A DNA stretch of 64,000 nucleotides from Virgifigura deserti (GCA_003576685.1 QOZR01000008.1:124001-188000), one strand, 5' to 3'. Positions 27,404-36,532 are shown, counted from the stretch's first letter. Notes: generated by a model from the sequence alone, not told the origin. A program made the numbers and translations.

Positions 27404-29493
27404 GTGACGTCGCCAGTTCCAGGCCTAGTCTGCTGACGTCGCTGCGCATCGGCATGGGCCAGCGCGATATGATGTTCGCGGCCGCCATCGTGCTGATCCT
27501 GATGGTCCTGTTCATGCCCATTCCATCCTGGCTTCTGGATGGTGGGCTTGCCATATCGCTCGCCTTGAGCGTGCTGATCCTGATGGTCGCCCTGTGGATC
27601 AACAAGCCGCTCGACTTCTCGTCCTTCCCGACCATCCTGCTCGTGGCGACGACCCTGCGCCTGGCGCTGAACATCGCCACGACACGCCTGATTCTGAGCG
27701 ACGGTCACACCGGCCACGACGCGGCGGGCCACGTGATCGAAGGGTTCGCGAACTTCGTGATGAACGGCAATTTCCTCATCGGGTTGATCGTATTCGCGAT
27801 TCTGACCACGGTGAACTTTATGGTCATCACCAAGGGCGCGACGCGCGTCGCCGAGGTGACAGCCCGTTTCACCCTGGATGCGATTCCCGGCAAGCAGATG
27901 GCGATCGACGCCGATCTTTCGGCCGGATTGATCGACGATGAGGGCGCGCAACGCCGCCGCCGGGAGCTCGAGGACGAAAGCTCCTTCTTCGGTTCCATGG
28001 ACGGTGCCTCCAAGTTCGTTCGCGGCGACGCCATCGCCAGCCTGATCATCACCTTCATCAATGTGATCGGCGGGATCCTTATCGGCGTCGGTCAGCAGGA
28101 TCTCGCGATCGGCGAGGCGGTGGAGATCTACACGATTCTTTCGGTCGGCGATGGCTTGGTTTCGCAGATTCCGGGGCTGATCGTCTCGCTTGCCGCGGGC
28201 CTGCTCGTCACCAAGGGCGGCAACGTCGGATCCGCCGACAAGGCCGTCCTCCGGCAGCTCGGCGGCTATCCGAAGGCGCTGGCGGTGGCATCGCTGTTGA
28301 TGGGCGTGCTTGCACTTACGCCCGGGCTACCCGTCGCCCCCTTTCTTCTGCTGTCGAGCGGGTTCGGCGTCGTCGCTTGGTACCTGCCGAAGCATTTCGC
28401 TCGCCTGGAGTTCGAGCAGCAGAGGGCAGCGCTCGCCGAAGCCGCGCCGCAGGCGACGGACGAGACGCCGATCGAGGAGATGCTCCGCATCGACGACATC
28501 CAGGTCGAGGTCGGAAACCAGCTCGTGCCGCTGATCATCAGCGAAGGCGCCGGGCTGACGGCGAAGGTCAAGCTGCTGCGCAAGCGCTTTGCCAAGGAAT
28601 ACGGCTTCTTCCTGCCCAAGATCCGAATCAAGGATAACGCCTATCTGCCGCCGAAGGGATACGAGATCGCCGTACAGGGCGTCGTCGTCGGCAAGGGCGA
28701 GATCTGGCCGAACTATATGCTCGCCATCGACTCGGCCGGGAAGACCCCGCGCATTCAGGGAGAAGAGACCCGCGAGCCGACCTTCGGCCTTCCGGCACGC
28801 TGGATCAGCAAGGCCTTCGCGGAGGAGGCGGAGGCGAAAGGCTATACCGTGGTCGATGCGGAAAGCGTCGTGATCACGCATCTGACCGAGGCCATCAAGG
28901 ACAATCTCACCTCGCTACTGAGCTATGCGTCCGTTCGCAAGCTTCTGGACGGCTTGGATGGGGACTATCAGAAGCTCGTCCACGATCTTGTGCCGAGCCA
29001 GATCACCATGGCGGCGCTGCAGAACGTTCTCCAGGGGCTTCTGGCCGAGCATGTTTCGATTCGAAACCTGCCGCGCATCCTCGAGGGCGTGTCCGAGGCC
29101 GTCGCGCATACGCGGAACGTGAATGTGATCGTCGAGCATGTCCGCACCAAGCTGGCGCAGCAGATCTGCCAGAACCTGATCGGACCCGACGGCTTCATCT
29201 CCGTGGTCACGCTCGCGCCGAAATGGGAGCAGGCCTTCCTCGATCACATCAAGCCCGAGGGCGAAGACCGCGTCTTCACCATGCCGCCGACCATGGTGCA
29301 CGAGTTCGTGCTGGCCGCGCGCCCGGCCATTCAGGAGCAGATCGCCGGCGGGAACCCGTTCGCGATCCTGGCCAGCCAGGACGCCCGCCCCTTCATTCGT
29401 TCGATTCTCGAGCGCGTGAGTCCCTCGACGCCGGTGATCAGCCACGCCGAGCTGCACCGGAAGACCCCGATCAAGACGGTCGCACAGATCTGA
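27400..29493 (+). CDS. flhA: flagellar export gate protein FlhA
   Basis: Large export-gate protein, 697 aa. The N-terminal half is membrane-embedded with the conserved FHIPEP-type block (KPLDFSSFPTILLVATTLRLALNIATTRLIL; GATRVAEVTARFTLDAIPGKQMAIDADLSAGLI). The cytoplasmic C-terminal half from about residue 340 docks substrates and chaperones. Start ATG overlaps the fliI stop. Confidence 0.96.
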   Translation: MSDVASSRPSLLTSLRIGMGQRDMMFAAAIVLILMVLFMPIPSWLLDGGLAISLALSVLILMVALWINKPLDFSSFPTILLVATTLRLALNIATTRLILSDGHTGHDAAGHVIEGFANFVMNGNFLIGLIVFAILTTVNFMVITKGATRVAEVTARFTLDAIPGKQMAIDADLSAGLIDDEGAQRRRRELEDESSFFGSMDGASKFVRGDAIASLIITFINVIGGILIGVGQQDLAIGEAVEIYTILSVGDGLVSQIPGLIVSLAAGLLVTKGGNVGSADKAVLRQLGGYPKALAVASLLMGVLALTPGLPVAPFLLLSSGFGVVAWYLPKHFARLEFEQQRAALAEAAPQATDETPIEEMLRIDDIQVEVGNQLVPLIISEGAGLTAKVKLLRKRFAKEYGFFLPKIRIKDNAYLPPKGYEIAVQGVVVGKGEIWPNYMLAIDSAGKTPRIQGEETREPTFGLPARWISKAFAEEAEAKGYTVVDAESVVITHLTEAIKDNLTSLLSYASVRKLLDGLDGDYQKLVHDLVPSQITMAALQNVLQGLLAEHVSIRNLPRILEGVSEAVAHTRNVNVIVEHVRTKLAQQICQNLIGPDGFISVVTLAPKWEQAFLDHIKPEGEDRVFTMPPTMVHEFVLAARPAIQEQIAGGNPFAILASQDARPFIRSILERVSPSTPVISHAELHRKTPIKTVAQI

Positions 29494-29503
29494 GAGGCGG
29501 GGC

Positions 29504-29809
29504 ATGCATAGGGGACACAGGCCACCGATGGGAGCAGATGAACGATCGCGGGGCGAGCTGGTGGATCGGCTGCTGGATCTCGCCCGCGAAAGCGGCCTGG
29601 AGGTCAATGACGATTCCGACCTGGGCGATATCCTGGGGCGGCTCAGCGCCGGGACGATGATCCCTGCGCGGGCCGTATCGGCCATGAACGAGATCCTCGG
29701 ATACATTTTTCGATATGACCGGGAACTGGCCCTTTCCATCGAGAGGGCGGGCGGAGACCAGGTGGTGAATCAGTCTCCTGTTGCAGAACGTGACGAGATT
29801 GGAGGTTGA
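29504..29809 (+). CDS. small FlhB C-terminal-like (FlhX-type) protein
   Basis: Protein of 101 aa between flhA and fliG, 10 bp after flhA with AGAGG six bases before the ATG. Residues about 18-75 (LLDLARESGLEVNDDSDLG ... IPARAVSAMNEILGYIF) follow the pattern of the last part of FlhB. The full FlhB in this window has KIRQVAEENDVPVVEEPPLA ... IKPEFYRAVAQIISYIL. The NPTH autocleavage site and membrane domain are absent. Such free FlhB C-terminal homologues (FlhX) can stand in for the FlhB switch fragment in some bacteria. The assignment is by pattern, not by search. Confidence 0.55.
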   Translation: MHRGHRPPMGADERSRGELVDRLLDLARESGLEVNDDSDLGDILGRLSAGTMIPARAVSAMNEILGYIFRYDRELALSIERAGGDQVVNQSPVAERDEIGG

Positions 29810-29811
29810 GA

Positions 29812-30843
29812 ATGGGCACCCAGATTCGTGTCCGGGACAATTACGAACATCTGACCGGACCAGAGAAGGCCGCCGTCATTCTGTTGTCGCTCGGCAAGGA
29901 GAAGGGCGCCAAGGTGATGGAGAAGTTCGACGACGATGAGATTCGCATCGTCAGTCGAGCCATGGCCAGCCTCGGCAGCATCACCTCGGAGATCGCCGAG
30001 CAGCTCCTGCGTCAGTTCACCGACCATTTCGCGAACAGCGCGACGGTGATCGGCACCTATGAGAGCACGGAGCGAATGCTGTCGAACTTCCTCGAGGATG
30101 ATCGCGTCATGGAGATCATGAGCGAGATCCGCGGACCGGCCGGCCGGACCATGTGGGAGAAGGTCTCGAATGTGAACGAGCAGGTGCTGGCGACCTATCT
30201 GCAAGGCGAGCACCCGCAGACGGCCGCGGTCATCCTTTCGAAGATCAGGTCGAGCCATACGGCGAAGGTTCTGCCTCTCCTGCCCAAGGCGTTCGTCCAC
30301 GACGTCGTGCGACGCATGATCGAGATGGAGTATGTGCAGAAGGACATCCTTGAGGACGTCGAGGAGATGCTGCACAGCGAATTCATGGCCAACTACATCC
30401 GGGCCCACGGCAGCGACAGCCATATGCACATGGCCGATATCCTGAACATGGTGGACCGGGACAGCCTGAAGGAAATCATGGGCGGCCTGGAAGAGGACAT
30501 GCCGGACTCCGCGACGGTCATCAAGGCGCTCATGTTCACGTTCGACGACCTGGTGAAGCTCGATCCGCGCACGCTTCAGGTCATCATCCAGAATGCGGAG
30601 GTCGAGGTCATCGTCACGGCGCTGAAGGGCGTGCGCGACGAGGTCCGAGACATATTCTTCGCGAACTTCTCGGAACGCGCCGGCCTGATTGTCCGGAGCG
30701 AGCTCGAGAACATGGGGCCGGTCCGTGCCGACGAGGTCGAGGACGCCCAGAACAAGATCCTGAGCTTGGCCAAGGAGCTGAGCGACCGCGGCGAGATCTA
30801 TCTGACGCAAGGGCCGAATTCCACCGCGCAGATGATCCTGTAG
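29812..30843 (+). CDS. fliG: flagellar motor switch protein FliG
   Basis: Rotor protein, 343 aa, with GGAGG six bases before the ATG at 29812. N-terminal FliF-binding domain (LTGPEKAAVILLSLGKEKGAKVMEKFDDDEI), middle domain with EHPQTAAVILSKI, and C-terminal torque domain (FDDLVKLDPRTLQVIIQNAEVEVIVTALKG) with charged residues that face MotA. Ends the fliI operon; immediately downstream lies the transposon-derived islet. Confidence 0.96.
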   Translation: MGTQIRVRDNYEHLTGPEKAAVILLSLGKEKGAKVMEKFDDDEIRIVSRAMASLGSITSEIAEQLLRQFTDHFANSATVIGTYESTERMLSNFLEDDRVMEIMSEIRGPAGRTMWEKVSNVNEQVLATYLQGEHPQTAAVILSKIRSSHTAKVLPLLPKAFVHDVVRRMIEMEYVQKDILEDVEEMLHSEFMANYIRAHGSDSHMHMADILNMVDRDSLKEIMGGLEEDMPDSATVIKALMFTFDDLVKLDPRTLQVIIQNAEVEVIVTALKGVRDEVRDIFFANFSERAGLIVRSELENMGPVRADEVEDAQNKILSLAKELSDRGEIYLTQGPNSTAQMIL

Positions 30844-30845
30844 TA

Positions 30846-31559
30846 TCAGCGATCATGTGACGATTGACCGACATGTGCCCAGCGCCTCATTCCGATGGAC
30901 GTGATCGATTGTGGTTGCGCGAGGAGCCTCTGCCAAGCCTCGTAAGCGGCGTCGATGATCGCCTCACAGGTGTCGAAGACGCGGTTTGAGAGCCAGTCGG
31001 TGGCATGTACTGCCAGACGTTCTCGACCGGGTCCAGCGCGCGCGGGAAGTTCTTTTATATGCCTCGACGATTTCGGCATCCTGCGCGGGGTGGCGCGGCC
31101 GGGCGCTCATGGGGGAGAAGCCCAGCTTCTTCAAAAGAGGTCGACACATGGCGCTCGTGATCGTCGCCCCCGAAGCGATCCTTGATGACCTTCTGGAGAT
31201 CGACGCACCGCCTCCTGAGCTTGCCGAAGGGGCACCACCCCGTCGACGATGGAGGCGGGACCGGTTTCGACGATCTCGGCCAACTCTGCCAGTTGCTTTG
31301 GCGAAAGCCGCGGCGCGAGGCCACCGTACCAAGCGTCCTTGAGCCCGTCCGGCCCGGCTTCGTTGAAGCGATGCGCCCAGTCGCGCAAGGTTGGGCAGTC
31401 CATTCCGCCGATCCGGGCGGATTCCGCTCGGCTCATACCGTCGAACACCGCCGCCAGCGAAAGCAGCCGGCTGCTCTGCCGCGCATCCTGTGAGGCCCGG
31501 GCCAACCGGCGAAGCTCCGAGGCCGAATAGTCCGTCCGCAATTCAACTGCTGATCCCAT
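30846..31559 (-). pseudogene. IS630-family transposase remnant, frameshifted and missing its DDE core
   Basis: Reading right to left: an N-terminal helix-turn-helix part (from about 31559: MGSAVELRTDYSASELRRLA ... GGMDCPTLRDWAHRFNEAG). It continues in two further frames (VDLQKVIKDRFGGDDHERHVST; LLKKLGFSPMSARPRHPAQD), then KNFPRALDPVENVWQYM, and in another frame the family C-terminus DWLSNRVFDTCEAIIDAAYEAW ... ITSIGMRRWAHVGQS. At least four frameshifts are needed. The segment that should lie between KNFP and the NPVENVWQ block (the catalytic DDE core, roughly 150 residues) is gone, with the joint near 31035-31045. Clearly inactive. Confidence 0.82.
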
Positions 31560-31619
31560 GGGCGGATCTCCTTCGCCCCAAGGAATCATGAATCAGGCCG
31601 CCGACAAACCTGGAGCCGC

Positions 31620-31646
31620 GAGTCAGAAATTTGCGCCGCTGGTATA
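31620..31646 (+). repeat. 27-bp direct repeat, copy 1
   Basis: Starts GAGTCAGAAAT and ends CGCCGCTGGTATA; identical to 33109-33135 except for one base (T at 31631, C at 33120). It lies between the transposase remnant and the monooxygenase gene, and the two copies bracket the monooxygenase and glutathione transferase genes. It may be an end piece of the transposon or a recombination scar. Confidence 0.75.
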
Positions 31647-31816
31647 GTAGGCAAGGAGATGTCGAATGCCTCGGAAACAGAAGCTGCCTGCCGCTCGCAC
31701 CCCTTGGGTATGGTGAAAGCATCACGGATAGTTTTTTTGCGACCCTCTGTCGGCTCGGAGATTCCTCCAACGTCCTTTGAAAGTGACTACGCAATTTCAA
31801 TGATGGGAGAAGAAAC

Positions 31817-32104
31817 ATGCTGGTTGTCGCGGGCCATTACAAAGTTCCGGCCCCTCGACGGAAGGCCTTCGTTGAAGCACATGCGGATTTGATCAGGCGC
31901 GCCCGCGCATATCCGGGTTGCCTCGACCTATCCATCAGCGAAGATCCTGTCGATCCTTCACGTGTCAACTTGATGGAATTATGGGAGTCCGAAGCCGACC
32001 TGGAGGCCTGGCGAAAGATATCGAACCCGCCCAAGACCGATGTGCAATTCGAAATTGGAAATGTCCAGAAGCATCACATCAGTCACTCAGGGCATCCGTT
32101 CTGA
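31817..32104 (+). CDS. antibiotic biosynthesis monooxygenase (ABM) family protein
   Basis: Small protein of 95 aa with the ferredoxin-like ABM fold. LVVAGHYKVPAPRRKAFVEAHADLIRRARAYPGCLDLSISEDP and NLMELWESEADLEAW are the usual conserved parts, the latter with the glutamate-rich beta strand. Members are cofactor-free quinol or heme-degrading monooxygenases, or small stress proteins. GGGAG stands before the ATG. Codon use is less GC-rich than in the flagellar genes on either side, which points to acquisition with the islet. Confidence 0.82.
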   Translation: MLVVAGHYKVPAPRRKAFVEAHADLIRRARAYPGCLDLSISEDPVDPSRVNLMELWESEADLEAWRKISNPPKTDVQFEIGNVQKHHISHSGHPF

Positions 32105-32199
32105 CAGCATAGGGCGGCAGAAACGTTCTGCTTCCCACCTTCTACGTATCTGTCAACGCCGTGACGCCGCTGTCTGTTTGAAATTGGGGAAAAACCAAG

Positions 32200-32832
32200 A
32201 TGATGAAACTGTATGGATTAGGTCCGACGCGCTCGCTTCGCGCACTTTGGGCCCTTCAAGAGCTTGATGCGGAATTCGAGTTTGTGCCCGTCAACCTCCT
32301 AGCTGGCGAAAACCGTCACCCCGACTTCCTGCGCCTCAATCCCGCCGGAAAACTTCCGGTGCTGGTTGACGGTGACCTTGTACTCACAGAATCCGCCGCG
32401 ATCGTCATGTACTTGGCAGAGAAGTATGGTGTCAAAGGGTTCATGCCCGCCGACCTAACGGAGCGGGCGCAGGCGTATCGCTGGTCTATGTTTGCGGTCA
32501 CCGAACTTGAACAGCCGCTGTGGCGGATAGCCAGGCACACCTTTGTGTATCCCGAGGACAAGCGTCTGCCAGAAGATATTGCTCTCGCCAGAGAGGAGTT
32601 TGTGGCGATGGCAGCAATACTTGACCGTCACATGGATGGGCGTGAGTTCATCGTCGGCGACAACATAACCATCGCTGATTGCGTCACCGCCTATGTTCTG
32701 GACTGGGGCGATGAAAATGGGCTGATTGACGGCTGTCCGAATCTCAAAGCATACCTTGTGCGGATGTACGCGCGTCCCAAGGCGCCGCAGCGGATCGCCG
32801 AAGCATTTGCAAGCCTCCAGCCTGTTACCTGA
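32200..32832 (+). CDS. glutathione S-transferase family protein
   Basis: Cytosolic GST of 210 aa. Thioredoxin-like N-terminal domain: KLYGLGPTRSLRALWALQELD, the cis-Pro loop LNPAGKLPVLVDGDLVLTESAAIVMYLAEKY at about residues 44-75. An all-helical C-terminal domain follows, with DNITIADCVTAYVLDW. The start is ATGATG, so it may begin one codon later. 95 bp after the ABM gene and likewise less GC-rich; probably part of the same acquired segment. Substrate unknown. Confidence 0.88.
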   Translation: MMKLYGLGPTRSLRALWALQELDAEFEFVPVNLLAGENRHPDFLRLNPAGKLPVLVDGDLVLTESAAIVMYLAEKYGVKGFMPADLTERAQAYRWSMFAVTELEQPLWRIARHTFVYPEDKRLPEDIALAREEFVAMAAILDRHMDGREFIVGDNITIADCVTAYVLDWGDENGLIDGCPNLKAYLVRMYARPKAPQRIAEAFASLQPVT

Positions 32833-33108
32833 TAGGGATGTTCGGAAGTGCGCTCGGTGGCAGGCGATGCCTGCATGCTGCTCAAAATGCGGACGGAGAG
32901 ACTGGGGACCATGATGCGCAAAGTCGGCTTGCCGATCTGAGGTCAAAAAACGGTCGCGGCAGTTATTTTGGTTGGTGGCATAGGCAAGGTCAGCTTCGTC
33001 CCGCATAGCGGACCTGCCGCCGGTCGCTCGACCCTTGGCGTCTCGTTCTCTCTGCGGCCCCGGAATCGCAGGAGCCTCCACGGACGCAACGGTGGCAGGA
33101 AATACGAA

Positions 33109-33135
33109 GAGTCAGAAATCTGCGCCGCTGGTATA
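33109..33135 (+). repeat. 27-bp direct repeat, copy 2
   Basis: Second copy of the sequence at 31620-31646 with one mismatch, same orientation, about 1.49 kb away. Both copies are followed by AG-rich sequence but the flanks otherwise differ. Confidence 0.75.
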
Positions 33136-33172
33136 AGGCGGCACAACACCGGCCAGAGTTTCGATCGACACG

Positions 33173-33196
33173 CCCTCTCCCGATTGCGGGAGAGGG
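33173..33196. repeat. palindromic intergenic repeat (CCCTCTCCCG type), copy 1
   Basis: CCCTCTCCCG at 33173-33182, loop ATTG, CGGGAGAGGG at 33187-33196: a perfect 10-bp stem followed by TGTTTA. Related imperfect copies lie near 45431 and 53494. It is placed after the flhB stop region and could also act as a terminator. Confidence 0.65.
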
Positions 33197-33255
33197 TGTT
33201 TACGCCTGCTTGCCGTAGGATGAGAGCCGGCGGCCGATGATGCGTTCGGACGGGT

Positions 33256-34350
33256 TCAGGCGCGCGCCCGGCTCTCCCGCTTCGCGTTCTGGGCCAGGAT
33301 GTAGCTGATGATCTGGGCGACGGCCCGATAGAACTCCGGTTTGATGGGCTGATCGATGTCGATCGAGGCGTAGAGCGCGCGGGCGAGCGGCGGCTCCTCG
33401 ACGACCGGCACATCGTTCTCCTCCGCCACCTGCCTGATCTTGAGGGCGACTAGGTCGAGCCCCTTGGCGACGCAGACCGGGACCGCGCTCTTATCCCGCT
33501 CGTACTTCAGCGCCACGGCATAGTGGGTCGGGTTCATGATGACGACCGACGCCTTCGGCACCGCCTCCATCATCCGTTTGCGGGCGCGCTGACGCCGCAG
33601 CTCGCGGATTTTTGCCTTGATGTGCGGGTCACCTTCGACCTGCTTCAGCTCATCCTTGATCTCCTTCGTCGACATCCGCAGCTTCCGGCGCCAGTCGAAG
33701 CGGCGCCAGAGCAGGTCGGCGATTACGATCAGGATCATCGTGGCGGTGACCGCAAAGAGCATCCGGAGCGTGAGCTCGCGGATCAGGTCCGGTATTCGGT
33801 TGACGTCGATGAAGACGGTCGCCTCAGCGCTGGCGAAGGCGGGCCAGATCACCAGGCCGGTCGTGACTCCGACGATAACGAGCTTCGACAGCCCGAAGGA
33901 GAACTCGACCAGCGCGCCCAGCCCGAAGATGCGCGAAAACCCCTTGAGCAGCGAGATTCTTTCCAGTTTCGGCGCAATCCGCTCGGGCGCGATCACGAAA
34001 TTGCCTTGCGCGAACACCCCCACCAGCCCGCAGAGCAGGAGCGTGGCGAAGATCGGCAGAAGTGCAATTCCGATCTGCGTCACCAGCCCATGGGCGAGAT
34101 GCAGGAGATCGCGGACGCTCGTCGTCGCGACGAAGTCTTCCGGGCGATCGATCAACGGCACCATGGCGGACGAGATCTCGCCGATAGCGGTCGGGCCGAC
34201 GGACGCCGCGATGAGCAGCGTCGCCAGAATGGTCATGAAGGTCCCGACTTCCCGCGAATTCGGGGTATTGCCCTGCCGAACGGCGTCGGTGAGCTTTTTC
34301 TCTGTCGGCTCTTCGGTTTGGGAGGACTTGTCCTGTTTATCCTCGGCCAT
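33256..34350 (-). CDS. flhB: flagellar export switch protein FlhB
   Basis: Export-gate and specificity-switch protein, 364 aa. Four membrane helices lie in the N-terminal part after SSQTEEPTEKKLTDAVRQGNTPNSREV, and the autocleavage motif NPTHYAVALKY has its NPTH at about residue 273. The cytoplasmic C-terminus (LVALKIRQVAEENDVPVVEEPPLARALY) is complete. Last gene of the leftward operon fliL-fliP-fliR-flhB; 5 bp after fliR. Confidence 0.95.
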   Translation of the reverse strand: MAEDKQDKSSQTEEPTEKKLTDAVRQGNTPNSREVGTFMTILATLLIAASVGPTAIGEISSAMVPLIDRPEDFVATTSVRDLLHLAHGLVTQIGIALLPIFATLLLCGLVGVFAQGNFVIAPERIAPKLERISLLKGFSRIFGLGALVEFSFGLSKLVIVGVTTGLVIWPAFASAEATVFIDVNRIPDLIRELTLRMLFAVTATMILIVIADLLWRRFDWRRKLRMSTKEIKDELKQVEGDPHIKAKIRELRRQRARKRMMEAVPKASVVIMNPTHYAVALKYERDKSAVPVCVAKGLDLVALKIRQVAEENDVPVVEEPPLARALYASIDIDQPIKPEFYRAVAQIISYILAQNAKRESRARA

Positions 34351-34355
34351 CGCCG

Positions 34356-35120
34356 TTATACCTCAAGCGTGCGGAGCCAGTTTGCCATCTCGCTGGCGAG
34401 ACCCAGAAGTATGGCTTCGATGGTTACGAACACGAGAAACACACCGCCCGCGAGCAGGAACGGCATGCCGATGAAGAAGACCGGAAGGGCCGCCATCATC
34501 CGATTTGTCAGGCCAAGGCCGACATTGAACAGAAAGCTGATGATGAGGAACGGCGCCGAGAACTGAACGCCGACCAGGAAGCTCCGGCTGACGACCTCCG
34601 TCGTTACTTCGGACAGATCGGACCAGTTGGGCAGCGTCGCCGACGGCAGGATGATGTAGCTCCGAACGATCGCTTCGATCATCAGGTAATGGAGGTCGGC
34701 CAGGAAGATGATCGCTATTCCCCCCATGACCAGGGCCGTCGCCATGACGGAGCCGCCTTCGAAGCCGGTGTTGGGCGTCGAGAAGATCATTGCGAGGCCG
34801 ATGCTCTGACCGATGATCTGTCCGGCGACCTGGGCCGCGGCGAAGATGATCCGGGTGGTGGTTCCGATGAATGCGCCGGCGACGAGCTCGACGAAGATCT
34901 CCAGCACCATATCGGCCGGCTGCTCGGGCACGCCGCCCGTGTTCATGGAGACGATCGGCATCAGCGCCAAGGCGAGAACGAGCCCCACGATCAGGCGGAT
35001 GCGGGCCGGAATGGCCATCTCGCCGAGGCCCGGTAGCAGCATCAGTGCCGCCCCGACCCTTACGAAGACGAGGAAGAAATTGTAGATGCTGGTCGTTGCA
35101 AGAAGCTCGAGGCCCGGCAT
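34356..35120 (-). CDS. fliR: flagellar export gate protein FliR
   Basis: Membrane protein of 254 aa with about six hydrophobic segments; FFLVFVRVGAALMLLPGLGEMAIPARIRLIVGLVLALAL is the typical opening. Part of the FliPQR gate; here the operon holds fliP and fliR while fliQ is in the rod operon. 6 bp after fliP. Confidence 0.93.
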   Translation of the reverse strand: MPGLELLATTSIYNFFLVFVRVGAALMLLPGLGEMAIPARIRLIVGLVLALALMPIVSMNTGGVPEQPADMVLEIFVELVAGAFIGTTTRIIFAAAQVAGQIIGQSIGLAMIFSTPNTGFEGGSVMATALVMGGIAIIFLADLHYLMIEAIVRSYIILPSATLPNWSDLSEVTTEVVSRSFLVGVQFSAPFLIISFLFNVGLGLTNRMMAALPVFFIGMPFLLAGGVFLVFVTIEAILLGLASEMANWLRTLEV

Positions 35121-35126
35121 CGCACG

Positions 35127-35927
35127 CTACAGGAAGCTCCGAACGAGACCTGCCGTCAGCAAGTACCATCCATCGATCAAGACGAAGAAAACGATCTTGA
35201 ACGGCAGTGAGATGATCACCGGGGGAAGCATCATCATTCCCATTGCCATAAGCACCGTCGCCACCACGATGTCGATCACGAGGAACGGGAGGAAGATCAG
35301 AAAGCCGATCTCGAATGCACGCCGCAGCTCGGAAATCATGAATGCGGCGATCAGGACCCGCAGATCGATCTCCTCGGCGATTTCCACGGGCGTCGCCTCT
35401 TCGCGGGGTGGCGCCGGTCGCTCGGTGTCGCTCTTTTCGTAGAGAAGCCCGAAGAGGTTGTCGAACAGTGCCAGATCCTTCTCGCGGACATTGTCGAACA
35501 TGAAGTGGCGGAAGGGGATCGTGATCCGGTTGAAGGCCTGCTCCTCGGTAATCTGTTCATTGAGCAGCGGCCTGAGGCCGTTGTTCCAGGCTTGGTCGAA
35601 TGTGGGCGCCATGACATAGGCGGTGACGAACAGCGCCAGGCTGATGAGCACCATGTTGGGCGGGGTCTGCTGCAGGCCGAGGCCGGTGCGCAGCAGCGAG
35701 AGCACGATGACGACTCGGGTAAAGCTCGTGACCATGATGAGAAGGCCGGGCGCGATGCTCAGCACGGTGAGCAAGGCGACGAACTGGATGATCCGTCCGG
35801 TCAGCGAGCCGCCCTCATCGCCGACGATTCCCCCAAGGTCGAGGCTTTGTGCGATTGCGGGTTGGCTGCCCAGTATCAGGCCGGCGCCCGCCAGCGCCAG
35901 AATCATGAAGAATGCGCGGGCCTTCAT
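35127..35927 (-). CDS. fliP: flagellar export gate protein FliP
   Basis: Gate protein, 266 aa from the ATG at 35927; a GTG two codons earlier would overlap the fliL stop. A signal-like hydrophobic N-terminus (AFFMILALAGAGLILGSQPAIAQ) precedes the family block APGLLIMVTSFTRVVIVLSLLRTGLGLQQTPPNMVLISLALFVT. The C-terminal membrane region has the conserved FLPFLVIDIVVATVLMAMGM. Confidence 0.95.
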   Translation of the reverse strand: MKARAFFMILALAGAGLILGSQPAIAQSLDLGGIVGDEGGSLTGRIIQFVALLTVLSIAPGLLIMVTSFTRVVIVLSLLRTGLGLQQTPPNMVLISLALFVTAYVMAPTFDQAWNNGLRPLLNEQITEEQAFNRITIPFRHFMFDNVREKDLALFDNLFGLLYEKSDTERPAPPREEATPVEIAEEIDLRVLIAAFMISELRRAFEIGFLIFLPFLVIDIVVATVLMAMGMMMLPPVIISLPFKIVFFVLIDGWYLLTAGLVRSFL

Positions 35928-35929
35928 GA

Positions 35930-36376
35930 TCACTGAATAACCATTCTCTGGATGAGAACGGCGTCGATGGTTCGGTCGGGATCGATGGCCGCGGCGCGGG
36001 CGACGAGATCCGCCTTCAGCTTTCTCATCCCGTCACTGCCCTCGATCTCGCGCTCGTCAAGACCGCGGAGATAATCATGGAGGGTCTCCGTGAAATGCGG
36101 CACCAGCCACTCGGCCTCCTGCCGGTCCTCACGGCTGGTTTTTAAGGTTAACCCAAGCTGAATCAGTCGGCCGTTCGCCGTATGCCGGAGGTTGGCGATG
36201 ATCGGAGGCATGTCGATGAAGACGGGACCGGCTTCGGCGCCCTCGGGCTTGCTAAGCACCGCGTAATAGGCCTCTGCGGTCTCCACTATCGGCTTCTGAT
36301 TGATTGCTAAGAAGAATCCAAGGGTTGCCCCGGAAAAAAGCAGGAGTACCAGGAAAGCGAATGCGATCCACTTCAA
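35930..36376 (-). CDS. fliL: flagellar basal body-associated protein FliL
   Basis: Single-pass inner-membrane protein near the stators, 148 aa if started at the TTG at 36376, which has GAGG eight bases upstream. The frame is open to 36496 but no better start lies there, and a longer protein would use up the divergent promoter region. The membrane helix is WIAFAFLVLLLFSGATLGFFL; the periplasmic domain ends in the FliL-type AAIDPDRTIDAVLIQRMVIQ. First gene of the leftward operon and divergent from fliF. Confidence 0.85.
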   Translation of the reverse strand: MKWIAFAFLVLLLFSGATLGFFLAINQKPIVETAEAYYAVLSKPEGAEAGPVFIDMPPIIANLRHTANGRLIQLGLTLKTSREDRQEAEWLVPHFTETLHDYLRGLDEREIEGSDGMRKLKADLVARAAAIDPDRTIDAVLIQRMVIQ

Positions 36377-36532
36377 AGCATCTGTCCTCGTCTCGAATGA
36401 TCCGGCCCGCCGGAATGGGCTCCTTTGGCGATTTTTGGAACGTAAACCACGGCGAAAACTTTCATCGCTACGGTGGCCTCGTCGACGCGGACACAATAAG
36501 GACGCGGATCTTCGGAAAGTTTAAAATTCGGG

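Larger units (their letters stand above)
32833..33255. other. 423-bp gap without a gene
   Basis: No credible coding frame. It holds copy 2 of the 27-bp direct repeat (33109-33135) and a perfect palindrome at 33173-33196, and ends at the flhB stop. The first 100 bp have no recognisable structure. Confidence 0.7.
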
